Shown here: positions 12,908 through 19,291 of the stretch, one piece after another | How positions within the stretch are numbered: the first letter of the stretch is position 1 | How the letters are laid out: the number at the start of each line of letters is the position of its first letter | Assembly: GCA_034433995.1 (NCBI GenBank) | Contig: DAOTZU010000011.1 | Coordinates: 1-19,291, forward strand | Direction: 5' to 3' | DNA: 19,291 nt | DNA from: DAOTZU01 sp034433995 | GTDB taxonomy: Bacteria > Chloroflexota > Anaerolineae > UBA1429 | Notes under the pieces: model-generated | Database searches by the model: none | What the model saw: only the letters and a program-made list of their open reading frames with translations | What the model was told of the DNA's origin: nothing | Program-made: the position numbers and the translations under genes

Positions 12908-15448
12908 TTACACCACCCGTGGCACCCGGGCCAGGATCTCGGAGACCACCTCATAATTGATGGTGCCCAAGCGCCGGGCCACCTCATCCACCGTGATCCG
13001 CTCCTCGCCCTGGGCGCCGATGAGGACCACCTCGTCCCCTGGGCGCACGCCGGGGATATCCGTCACATCGATCATGGTTTGATCCATGCACACCCGGCCC
13101 ACGATGGGCGCCCGCCGGCCGCGCACCAGCACCTCTCCCCAATGGTGGGGCCCGCGACGGAACCCATCGGCATAGCCTACGGGGATCACCGCGATGCGCG
13201 AGGGGCGCTGGGTGCGAAAGGTGCGCCCATAGCTGATGGAACTGCCCGCGGGGAGCTCCTTCACCTGGGCCACCTGGCACTTGAACGTCAGGGCGGGGCG
13301 AAAATCCGGCGGGCAGGGCGCCTCCGCGGAGGGGTTCAGCCCGTACATGGCGATGCCCAGGCGCACCATGTTATAGCGGCTGGCGGGCACCCGCAGGAGG
13401 CTGGCGCTGTTGGCGGCGTGGATCTTGGGCGGCAACAATCCCTGGCTATCCAGGGCCGCCAGCACCTCATCGAAGCGACGCAATTGCTCCCAGGTATAGG
13501 CAAGATCGGCCTCATCGGCCGAGGCCATATGGGTAAAAATCCCCTCCAGCTGCACCCCCGGCAACCGGCGCACCTCTTGGAAGAAAGGCACTACCTCATG
13601 GGGCAAAAGGCCCAAGCGCCCCATCCCCGTATCCACCTTGACATGGACCCTGGCGGTGCGGTCCAGGTCCAGGGCCGCCCGCGAGAGGGCCGTGGCCACC
13701 TCCAGGGAAAAGAGGGTAACGGTGATCTCGTGCAACACCGCCTGGCGCGCTTGCCAGGGAGGGGTATAGCCCAAGATGAGGATGGGCGCCATCAGGCCGG
13801 CCTGGCGGAGGGTGAGGGCCTCGCTCAGGCAGGCCACTCCCAACCAGCGGGCGCCGTTGTTCAGCGCCGTCCGCGCCACCTTCACCGCACCGTGGCCGTA
13901 GCCATCCGCCTTGAGGACGGCGAGCACCTCCACGCCCGGCCCCACCAGCTCTACCACGCGGCGCACATTGTGGCCGATGGCCTCCAGGTCGATCTCCACC
14001 CACGTGGGGCGATCGGGGCGCTCCAAACGCACCTGGGCCCAACCGCGATGTTGGCGGGGCAAAACTTGGGGCGCTGTGGAGGGATCGCGCAACAAACCCT
14101 GGGCGATGAACTCTAGCCGCGCCTCGGCGCTCCCTTTGAGCAGCACCAGGTCGCCGGGGGCCAAGAGCTCGCGCAGGGCGCGCACGGCATCCTCCGCGGT
14201 GTAGGTGACGCGCACCTGCTGGGGCGTCAGTCCCTCCTTCAAGGCCTCCTCGGCGGCCAACCGGGCCCATTCGCCCTTGGTGAGGAGCACATCGGCCACC
14301 TGGGCGCAGCGGCGCCCCAAGGCGCGATGCGCCTCCTCCGTGGCGGCGCCCAGCTCGGCCATATCCCCCAGGACCACCAACCGGCGCCGCGCCGGCAGGG
14401 CCTGCAAGGTAGCCAGAGCGGCCTGGGCCGAGGCGGGGCTGGCATTGTAGCTATCATCCAACAAGAGGGAGCCGTTGATCCCCTGCAACAGCCGCGTGCG
14501 TCCGGGCAAAGGCTGCACCGCGTCCAGCCCCTGGGCGATCTCCTCCCAGGAGAGGCCATACACCAACCCCACGGCGGCGGCGGCCAGCGCCGTGTAAGCA
14601 TGCTGCGGGCCTAGAAAAGGCAGGCGCAGGGGAACGCTGCGACCGCGCCAGTGAACTTGGAGGCTGGTGCCCTCCGGGGTCACCGTCACCTCGCTCCCGT
14701 AAAGATCGGCCTGGGGATGGAGCCCGTAGGTGAGCACCCGGGCCGCCGTCCGCCCGGCCATGGCGCGGACGCGCTCGTCGTCATAGTTCAAGATGGCCAC
14801 CCCCTCGGCCGGCAAGGCTTCCACCAGGCGTCCCTTCTCCCGGGCGATGGTCTCCAAGGTGCCAAAGAATTGCAGGTGGCTGGGGCCCACATTGGTCACC
14901 ACGCCCAAGCGCGGGCGGGTCATATCGGCGAGGTCGCGGATCTCGTCCAGGCTATCGCAGGCCATCTCCAAGACGGCAAGGCGCTGCCCATCCTCCAGCT
15001 TGCCCAGGGCGATGGGCAGGCCGTAGCGCCCGTTGTAATTCCCATAGTTTTTGAACACCGGGTAACGCATGCCGAGCACGGCGGCGATGGCCTCTTTGGT
15101 GCTGGTCTTGCCGGTGCTCCCGGTGATGCCCACCACCTCGATATGCCGTTCCCGCAGGATATAGCGGGCATAATCACGCAGGGCCTGTTGGGTGTTCTCC
15201 ACAAGGATGCAGGTGATGCCGTCCAGGGGTTCGCTCGGGGGCCGCTGGCAGACGACACCCTTGGCCCCGGCGGCGCAGGCCTCGCGGATGAAATCGTGGC
15301 CGTCGCCCGTCTCGGTGACCACGGCCAGGAAGAGCTCCCCCGCCGCGACGATGCGCGAATCAAAGGCAAAATCGGGGAACTCGCGGGCGTGGGCGGGGCC
15401 GCAGAGCCGCCCTTGGGTGGCGGCGAGGAAATCGTCGAGCCGGATCAT
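12908..15448 (-). CDS. Bifunctional MurF ligase / alanine racemase fusion
   Basis: An 846-aa fusion of two cytoplasmic peptidoglycan enzymes. The N-terminal part (1 to about 455) is MurF, which uses ATP to add D-Ala-D-Ala to UDP-MurNAc-tripeptide: P-loop GITGSTGKTST (107-117), LEMACDSLDEI (160-170), TNVGPSHL and LLDDSYNASP (329-338). After a short linker (about 455-480), the C-terminal part (about 481-846) is a PLP-dependent alanine racemase that makes D-Ala: VLKADGYGHG with the PLP lysine at 513, KVDTGMGRLG, and ISYGRTF with the catalytic Tyr at 740, then GYADGF and CMDQTMIDV. Both halves look complete. Similar fusions are known in Bacteroidetes. The ATG at 15448 was preferred because GAGG lies just upstream; the GTG at 15457 has none. 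The racemase supplies the building block for the substrate that the MurF half consumes. The gene has its own promoter and is followed by the RpiR regulator. Confidence 0.95.
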   Translation of the reverse strand: MIRLDDFLAATQGRLCGPAHAREFPDFAFDSRIVAAGELFLAVVTETGDGHDFIREACAAGAKGVVCQRPPSEPLDGITCILVENTQQALRDYARYILRERHIEVVGITGSTGKTSTKEAIAAVLGMRYPVFKNYGNYNGRYGLPIALGKLEDGQRLAVLEMACDSLDEIRDLADMTRPRLGVVTNVGPSHLQFFGTLETIAREKGRLVEALPAEGVAILNYDDERVRAMAGRTAARVLTYGLHPQADLYGSEVTVTPEGTSLQVHWRGRSVPLRLPFLGPQHAYTALAAAAVGLVYGLSWEEIAQGLDAVQPLPGRTRLLQGINGSLLLDDSYNASPASAQAALATLQALPARRRLVVLGDMAELGAATEEAHRALGRRCAQVADVLLTKGEWARLAAEEALKEGLTPQQVRVTYTAEDAVRALRELLAPGDLVLLKGSAEARLEFIAQGLLRDPSTAPQVLPRQHRGWAQVRLERPDRPTWVEIDLEAIGHNVRRVVELVGPGVEVLAVLKADGYGHGAVKVARTALNNGARWLGVACLSEALTLRQAGLMAPILILGYTPPWQARQAVLHEITVTLFSLEVATALSRAALDLDRTARVHVKVDTGMGRLGLLPHEVVPFFQEVRRLPGVQLEGIFTHMASADEADLAYTWEQLRRFDEVLAALDSQGLLPPKIHAANSASLLRVPASRYNMVRLGIAMYGLNPSAEAPCPPDFRPALTFKCQVAQVKELPAGSSISYGRTFRTQRPSRIAVIPVGYADGFRRGPHHWGEVLVRGRRAPIVGRVCMDQTMIDVTDIPGVRPGDEVVLIGAQGEERITVDEVARRLGTINYEVVSEILARVPRVV

Positions 15449-15467
15449 GCGCCTCACTCTGATTCAA

Positions 15468-15497
15468 GGAGCTGCGCAGCCAGTGCTGCGCAGCTCC
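15468..15497. promoter_or_regulatory. Perfect palindrome at the murF-alr transcription start
   Basis: Inverted repeat GGAGCTGCGCAGC (15468-15480) and GCTGCGCAGCTCC (15485-15497) with a 4-bp centre. It begins directly after the -10 box and covers the predicted start, ending 20 bp before the ATG at 15448. It may be an operator, or a hairpin that ends the upstream lipoprotein transcript; no T-tract is present. Confidence 0.6.
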
Positions 15498-15526
15498 ATT
15501 GTAGCATGAGGTTCAGCGTTTTCCAA
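15498..15526 (-). promoter_or_regulatory. Promoter of the murF-alr/rpiR operon
   Basis: Read on the minus strand: TTGGAA (15526-15521, 4/6), a 17-bp spacer and TACAAT (15503-15498, 5/6). It lies 12 bp after the stop of the upstream lipoprotein gene. The predicted start near 15491 falls inside the palindrome. Confidence 0.62.
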
Positions 15527-15537
15527 GCGCCCGACGC

Positions 15538-16497
15538 TCAGCCAGGGACGGGAGAGAATTTGGGCGCGGGCGTATTGGTCGGCGTTGCCGGATAGCCGCC
15601 CGGCGTCTCGGTGGGCGCCGGCGGGATGGGCGTATTGGTGGCTGTGGGCGCCGGGTAACCGCCTGGCGTCTGGGTGGCCGTGGGCACGACGGGCGTCTCG
15701 GTGGCCGTGGGCACCGGGTAACCACCGGGCGTGTGGGTGGCCGTGGGCGGCACAGGCGTGGTGCTGGCCGTCGCCGTGGGTTGGGGCACGCTCGTGGGTG
15801 TGCGGGTGCGGGTTGGGGTGCGGGTGCGGGTCGGTTGCGGCGAGCCCGCCGGCCGCGGCGTATAGAGCGGCGTTTTGGTGCGGGTGGCCGTCGGCGTGGG
15901 GCTGGGCATGGGCGGCGGGGTGATGGAGATCATCCCCTTGGTGGAGGGCCGCACCAGAATAAAGCCCCATTCCTCGCTATAGGGGCTCAGCTCCTTGCCC
16001 CGCTTTTCGTCGCGCCCCTGGACGACCACCACCCGCCAACGATACGCCTGGGGCAGCAAATTGGCCGAGGTGATGCGCCAACTGATCTCCTGGGTCCAGC
16101 CAAAGACCGCCGGCTGCGCCCCCGGCGTATCGGGCCAGATCTGCACCTCGAACCATTCATCCTCACCCAGAGGCCGCTCCCACTGCCAATGGAGCTCCAA
16201 AACAGAGCCGCTGGCCCCATCCGGGGGCTCCAAAAGCCTGGGGGCGCTCGGCCCTGCGGGGGTGAAGGTGGCCGTGGGCGCCGGGGAGGGTGTGGCGCTG
16301 GGCTGGACGGTGGCTGTGGGCTTGACCTCCGTCGGCTTGGCCATCGAAGCGACCGTGGGTGAAGGGGTGCGCGGAGCGGGGGAGACGGTAGCGGTGGGTG
16401 AAGGCCGCGTAAATAACAAGGCAATTTTGTCGCACCCGCTGGCCCCCAACAAGATGAGGAACAGGATTCCAACGAAAATGACAGCTCGTTTGCCCAT
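15538..16497 (-). CDS. Thr/Pro-rich surface lipoprotein with a fibronectin-like domain
   Basis: A 319-aa predicted lipoprotein. The N-terminus is MGKR plus a hydrophobic core and the lipobox-like LLGASGC, with lipidated C22. A Thr/Pro linker (about 30-82) leads to one beta-rich domain (about 84-182; PRLLEPPDGA, then LHWQWE and YRWRVVVVQGRD) that resembles a fibronectin-III or Ig-like fold. The rest (190-319) is low-complexity TPTATRTKTP-type sequence ending in a threefold 21-residue repeat around TPGGYP. The ATG at 16497 has GGAGAG 4-5 nt upstream and directly precedes the signal sequence; the frame extends to 16641 but that part is non-coding leader. It is divergent from the LacI regulator. 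Such stalk proteins are common on Chloroflexota surfaces. The ligand or role is unknown. Confidence 0.82.
   Translation of the reverse strand: MGKRAVIFVGILFLILLGASGCDKIALLFTRPSPTATVSPAPRTPSPTVASMAKPTEVKPTATVQPSATPSPAPTATFTPAGPSAPRLLEPPDGASGSVLELHWQWERPLGEDEWFEVQIWPDTPGAQPAVFGWTQEISWRITSANLLPQAYRWRVVVVQGRDEKRGKELSPYSEEWGFILVRPSTKGMISITPPPMPSPTPTATRTKTPLYTPRPAGSPQPTRTRTPTRTRTPTSVPQPTATASTTPVPPTATHTPGGYPVPTATETPVVPTATQTPGGYPAPTATNTPIPPAPTETPGGYPATPTNTPAPKFSPVPG
15570..15757 (-). repeat. 63-bp tandem repeat inside the lipoprotein gene
   Basis: Three copies of a 63-bp (21-residue) unit. The segment encoding TPGGYP begins near 15590, 15653 and 15716, spaced exactly 63 bp. Consensus is roughly TPGGYPxPTATxTPxxPTAT. 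The copies differ at several bases, so the array is not newly duplicated, but it could still vary in length. Confidence 0.8.
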
Positions 16498-16561
16498 GAT
16501 GCTCTCCGATCTGTTGATGCAGGTTGCGTACAGATCCGTGACGTGCATGTCAATTGTCTGG

Positions 16562-16590
16562 ATTATAGCCCAAATAAAAACTTTTTGCAA
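16562..16590 (-). promoter_or_regulatory. Promoter of the lipoprotein gene
   Basis: Read on the minus strand: TTGCAA (16590-16585, 4/6), a 17-bp AT-rich spacer and a perfect TATAAT (16567-16562). The predicted start near 16555 gives a leader of about 58 nt. The -35 box overlaps one arm of an inverted repeat, CTTTTTGC (16581-16588) and GCAAAAAG (16601-16608). A near-palindrome, TGACGTGCATGTCA (16539-16552), lies just past the start. Confidence 0.65.
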
Positions 16591-16623
16591 CGCCAAGCGC
16601 GCAAAAAGCACGGCAGCCCAGGA

Positions 16624-16652
16624 TTGACAACGTTGTCCCAAAAGATTAGAAT
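16624..16652 (+). promoter_or_regulatory. Promoter of the LacI-family regulator
   Basis: Perfect TTGACA (16624-16629), a 17-bp spacer and TAGAAT (16647-16652, 5/6). The predicted start near 16659 leaves a leader of about 24 nt before the ATG at 16683. Confidence 0.75.
16626..16637. promoter_or_regulatory. Candidate LacI-family operator (autoregulation)
   Basis: Perfect 12-bp palindrome GACAACGTTGTC overlapping the -35 box and spacer of the regulator's own promoter. LacI-family operators are typically palindromes with a central CG, as here, so binding would block RNA polymerase. Binding itself is inferred. Confidence 0.65.
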
Positions 16653-16682
16653 TCCTCTAGACCAAGAAGATCAAGTAGACGT

Positions 16683-17729
16683 ATGAGCTCCCGGCGACCA
16701 ACCATCAAGGATGTAGCTGCGCGGGCCGGTGTGTCCTTCAAAACGGTCTCTCGGGTGATCAATGGGCAACCGGGCGTCCGTGAGGAGGTGCGCCGGCGCG
16801 TCCTTGCCGCCATTGCCGAGCTGGGCTATGTGGTGAATCAATCCGCCCGCGCCTTGGCCTTGGGCCAGAGCCGCACCATCGGCGTCATCATCCCCCGCCT
16901 CACCGATCCCCATTCCTTCGACGTGGTGCACCACGTGGGCCTGGCGAGCGAACGGCGCAAGGCGGGTGTGATCATCCTCACCCGCCCCACCCTGCCCGAT
17001 GCCTTGAGCATGAGCCAGTTCATCGGCCACGGCCTGGTGGGGGCATTGCTCTTGGTGGCGCCGCGACCGCTGGAAAGCTATTTGCCGCTGCTCCGGGCTC
17101 TGCGCATCCCTACCGTGATCTGCGAGACGCCCCTCCTCGCCGAGGACGGCTCGGGCCCACAGGTGGCCCCCTGCGTCGTGGCCGATAACCGCGGCGGCGC
17201 CTACGCGGGGACCTCTTACCTCCTCTCCCTGGGCCACCGGCAGATCGCTTTCATCCAAGGGGCCGAATCCAACCAGAACCATTTGCGGTTCCTAGGGTAT
17301 CGCGATGCCCTGGCGGACCACGGCCTGCCGCTGGTGGAGGCCTGGGTGCGCCAAGGGCGCTGGACGTGGGAATCGGGCTATGCAGAGGCCCTGGCGCTTT
17401 TGGCCCTGCCCCAACCGCCCACGGCCATCTTTTGCGCCAACGACGCCATGGCCCTGGGGGCCATGCGCGCCATCATGGAACGCGGGTGGCGCGTGCCTGA
17501 GGATATCTCGGTGCTGGGGTTCGACGACATCCCCGCCGCCGCCCAAAGCACGCCGCCCCTGACCACCGTGCGCCAACCGACGCCCGAAATCGTGGAAAAG
17601 GCGCTGGATCTCTTGATCCGTGGCCTGGATGGCGCATCTTTGGCGCCCACCAACTATGTTTTCCCCACCAGTTTGGTGGTGCGCGGCTCCTGTGCCGCCG
17701 TCAACGACCGCAATTGGGGCCGCTCGTGA
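16683..17729 (+). CDS. LacI-family transcriptional regulator
   Basis: A 348-aa repressor-type regulator. The N-terminal HTH is canonical: TIKDVAARAGVSFKTVSRVIN (7-27). The hinge helix NQSARALALG (52-61) contains the Leu (L58) that in this family intercalates at the operator centre. The effector domain (about 64-340) has a periplasmic-binding-protein fold with typical segments RTIGVIIP, GHRQIAFIQG, FCANDAMALGAMRAI, PEDISVLGFDDIP and PLTTVRQP. The effector is unknown, probably a sugar. Start is the first ATG after a strong promoter; the Shine-Dalgarno sequence is weak (AAGAAGA too far, AAGTAGA near), suggesting modest expression. No transporter or catabolic operon is attached; the nearest candidate target besides itself is the divergent lipoprotein gene. 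Confidence 0.95.
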   Translation: MSSRRPTIKDVAARAGVSFKTVSRVINGQPGVREEVRRRVLAAIAELGYVVNQSARALALGQSRTIGVIIPRLTDPHSFDVVHHVGLASERRKAGVIILTRPTLPDALSMSQFIGHGLVGALLLVAPRPLESYLPLLRALRIPTVICETPLLAEDGSGPQVAPCVVADNRGGAYAGTSYLLSLGHRQIAFIQGAESNQNHLRFLGYRDALADHGLPLVEAWVRQGRWTWESGYAEALALLALPQPPTAIFCANDAMALGAMRAIMERGWRVPEDISVLGFDDIPAAAQSTPPLTTVRQPTPEIVEKALDLLIRGLDGASLAPTNYVFPTSLVVRGSCAAVNDRNWGRS

Positions 17730-17758
17730 TCGGCGTGGCTTCGTTGATCCCTTTTTGC

Positions 17759-17895
17759 GAGGGTGTTGAAAAAGGGCGTGTAGAGGCCCTGCCCGCCGTC
17801 GGATGGAATCCGACGGCTCTCCTTGCCAAGCCCGCGGCGTGGGCTTACCATCCCCAGACGTCGGTTTCTAACCGACGGGGACATTTCTCGACATC
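17759..17895 (-). repeat. Structured intergenic repeat, copy B (MITE-like)
   Basis: A 137-bp inverted copy of the element at 11580-11761. In its own (minus) orientation it runs GATGTCGAGAAA, hairpin CGTCGGTT/AACCGACG, hairpin AAGCCC/GGGCTT, hairpin CCGTCGGAT/ATCCGACGG, small hairpin GGGC/GCCC followed by TTTTT, then CAACACCCTC. It is flanked by perfect 10-bp direct repeats CCCTTTTTGC (17749-17758 and 17896-17905), which look like a target duplication. The right-hand repeat overlaps the uvrB -35 box. Several similar runs (CCTTTTTG) occur elsewhere in the window, so chance cannot be fully excluded. Confidence 0.7.
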
Positions 17896-17901
17896 CCCTT
17901 T

Positions 17902-17930
17902 TTGCCCCACAAGAACAGGCGTGCTAGAAT
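17902..17930 (+). promoter_or_regulatory. Promoter of uvrB, with a possible SOS-type box
   Basis: TTGCCC (17902-17907, 4/6), a 17-bp spacer and TAGAAT (17925-17930, 5/6); predicted start near 17937. Inside the spacer, AGAAC-4-GTGCT (17912-17925) is close to the Gram-positive LexA box pattern GAAC-4-GTTC, with one arm mismatch. Confidence 0.6.
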
Positions 17931-17964
17931 AGATGCGCGCATTCCTCCGCAGGGAAGGTCTTTC

Positions 17965-19291
17965 ATGCCCGGTTTTCAGCTTGTCTCCGATTTTCGGCCC
18001 ACAGGGGATCAGCCCCGCGCCATCGCCCAGCTCGTTGAGGGCCTGCAGCGGGGAGACCGCTTTCAGACCCTCATGGGGGTGACGGGCTCGGGCAAGACCT
18101 ATGTCATGGCCAAGATCATCGAGGCGGTGCAGCGGCCCACTCTGGTCATCGCCCATAACAAGACCTTGGCCGCCCAGCTTTATAGCGAGTTCAAAGAGTT
18201 CTTTCCCCATAACGCCGTGGAATACTTTGTCAGCTATTATGACTATTACCAACCCGAGGCGTACATCCCGCGCACGGATACCTACATCGAGAAGGATGCC
18301 CAGATCAACGACGAGATCGAGCGCCTGCGCCTGGCGGCCACCTCGGCGCTCTTTAGCCGGCGCGACGTGATCATCGTCGCCTCGGTCTCGTGCATCTATG
18401 GCTTGGGCGATCCGGAGGAGTACGGCAAGGTGGTGATCACTTTGCGTCGGGGCGAGATGATCGGCCGCGAACGGGTGCTGCGCCATCTCGTAGATATCTT
18501 TTACGAACGCAACGATGCCGTCCTCGCGCCGGGCAAGTTCCGCGTGCGCGGCGACACTTTGGAGATCATGCCCGCCTATGGCCAGACGGCCTACCGCATC
18601 GAGTTCTGGGGCGATGAGGTGGAACGCATTTTGGAGGTGGACGCTCTGACGGGCGAGGTGCTCTTGCGGCACGAGGCCATCGAGATCTACCCGGCTAAAC
18701 ACTTTATCACGCCCCAGGAGAAACTGGCCGTGGCGCTGGAACAGATCAACCAGGAGCTGGAGGAGCAACTGGCCAAGTTCCGCCGGGAGGAGAAACTCCT
18801 GGAGGCCCAGCGCCTGGAACAGCGCACCCGCTACGATATGGAGATGCTCCGCGAGGTGGGCTATTGCTCCGGCATCGAGAACTATTCGCGGCACCTCTCC
18901 TTGCGCCAGCCCGGCGAGCCGCCCTGGACGCTCCTGGATTATTTCCCGGCGGATTACCTCATGTTCATTGACGAATCGCACATGAGCGTGCCGCAGATCC
19001 GGGGGATGTATAATGGCGACCGCTCTCGCAAAGAGGTGTTGGTGAACTATGGCTTCCGCCTGCCCTCGGCCCTGGATAACCGCCCCCTCACCTTTGCCGA
19101 GTTCGAGGCCCACATCAACCAATGCATCTTTGTCTCGGCGACCCCCGGCCCCTACGAGCGCGCCCAGAGCACCCAGATGGTGGAGCAGATCATCCGGCCC
19201 ACGGGGTTGGTGGATCCGGAGGTGGTGGTCAACCCCACCCAGGGGCAACTTGATGACCTCATCGCCGAGATCCAGACCGGGGTGCGCCGCG
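17965..19291 (+). CDS. uvrB: UvrABC excinuclease subunit B (3' end beyond window)
   Basis: The first 442 residues of UvrB, the damage-verifying helicase-like subunit of nucleotide excision repair that receives DNA from UvrA and recruits UvrC. The start MPGFQLVSDFRPTGDQPRAI is typical. Walker A is GVTGSGKT (38-45). The tyrosine-rich beta-hairpin YYDYYQPEAYIP (91-102) is inserted into damaged DNA. SVSCIYGLGDPEEY, the UvrA-interaction region around GDTLEIMPAY, YSRHLSLRQPGEPP and the DESH box (336-339) follow, then the QCIFVSATPGPYE segment. No frameshift or stop is seen. About a third of the protein (motifs IV-VI and the UvrC-binding tail) lies off the edge. The ATG at 17965 has GGAAGG about 8 nt upstream. 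The gene has its own promoter and is not linked to the LacI gene. Confidence 0.97.
   Translation, partial: MPGFQLVSDFRPTGDQPRAIAQLVEGLQRGDRFQTLMGVTGSGKTYVMAKIIEAVQRPTLVIAHNKTLAAQLYSEFKEFFPHNAVEYFVSYYDYYQPEAYIPRTDTYIEKDAQINDEIERLRLAATSALFSRRDVIIVASVSCIYGLGDPEEYGKVVITLRRGEMIGRERVLRHLVDIFYERNDAVLAPGKFRVRGDTLEIMPAYGQTAYRIEFWGDEVERILEVDALTGEVLLRHEAIEIYPAKHFITPQEKLAVALEQINQELEEQLAKFRREEKLLEAQRLEQRTRYDMEMLREVGYCSGIENYSRHLSLRQPGEPPWTLLDYFPADYLMFIDESHMSVPQIRGMYNGDRSRKEVLVNYGFRLPSALDNRPLTFAEFEAHINQCIFVSATPGPYERAQSTQMVEQIIRPTGLVDPEVVVNPTQGQLDDLIAEIQTGVRR

Noticed and set aside
13079..14116. Plus-strand open frame within the MurF-Alr region
   Set aside because: Opposes the alanine racemase half, which has all catalytic motifs; no protein-like features.
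16498..16641. Longer N-terminus of the lipoprotein frame
   Set aside because: It would place coding sequence across the promoter and bury the signal sequence and lipobox 48 residues inside the protein.
17845..19248. Minus-strand open frame of about 467 codons opposite uvrB
   Set aside because: uvrB is unmistakable on the plus strand; this frame is antisense and begins or ends in the repeat.

Overview
The window looks like chromosomal DNA of a Chloroflexota bacterium, probably Anaerolineae or a close relative. This is inferred from high GC, long Thr/Pro-rich linkers (TPTATxTP type) in two exported proteins, a MurF-alanine racemase fusion and the gene mix. No phage, plasmid or CRISPR signal is seen. 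The many long antisense open frames are a by-product of GC-rich third codon positions and were discarded.

Left part (1-9420), sugar breakdown and membrane genes. On the minus strand lie a truncated small membrane protein (1-439) and a cytoplasmic GH38 alpha-mannosidase (538-3006). Divergent from the mannosidase, with overlapping -35 boxes, is an RraA/HMG-aldolase-like gene (3146-3853). A convergent hairpin separates it from a minus-strand operon read from 6104 to 3914: a LiaF/DUF5668-like membrane protein, a GH29 alpha-L-fucosidase and two overlapping small single-pass membrane proteins. Upstream of that, also on minus, are a secreted M28 zinc peptidase (6259-8148) and a Fsr-like MFS exporter (8171-9364), which look like one transcription unit.

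Middle (9421-12056). Transketolase (9527-11539) is transcribed divergently from the exporter. It is followed by a gene-free stretch of about 517 bp holding a hairpin, a hairpin-rich repeat with inverted ends (copy A), a very likely 6S RNA gene (11811-11990) and a perfect bidirectional terminator.

Right part (12057-19291). A minus-strand pair has its own promoter: a MurF-Alr fusion (12908-15448) followed 14 bp later by an RpiR-family regulator (12057-12893). Upstream lies a Thr/Pro-rich lipoprotein (15538-16497), divergent from a LacI-family regulator (16683-17729) whose promoter carries a perfect CG-centred palindrome. A second, inverted copy of the repeat (copy B) sits just before the promoter of uvrB, which runs off the right edge.

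Most plausible new element: the two-copy structured repeat, which resembles a MITE. Both copies lie between a stop codon and the -35 box of the next transcription unit, and both are flanked by short direct repeats. Also notable are the degenerate sugar-phosphate motif in the RpiR protein, the perfect 30-bp palindrome at the murF-alr start site, and the fucosidase operon with its small membrane partners. Promoter calls rest on hexamer matches and spacing only.
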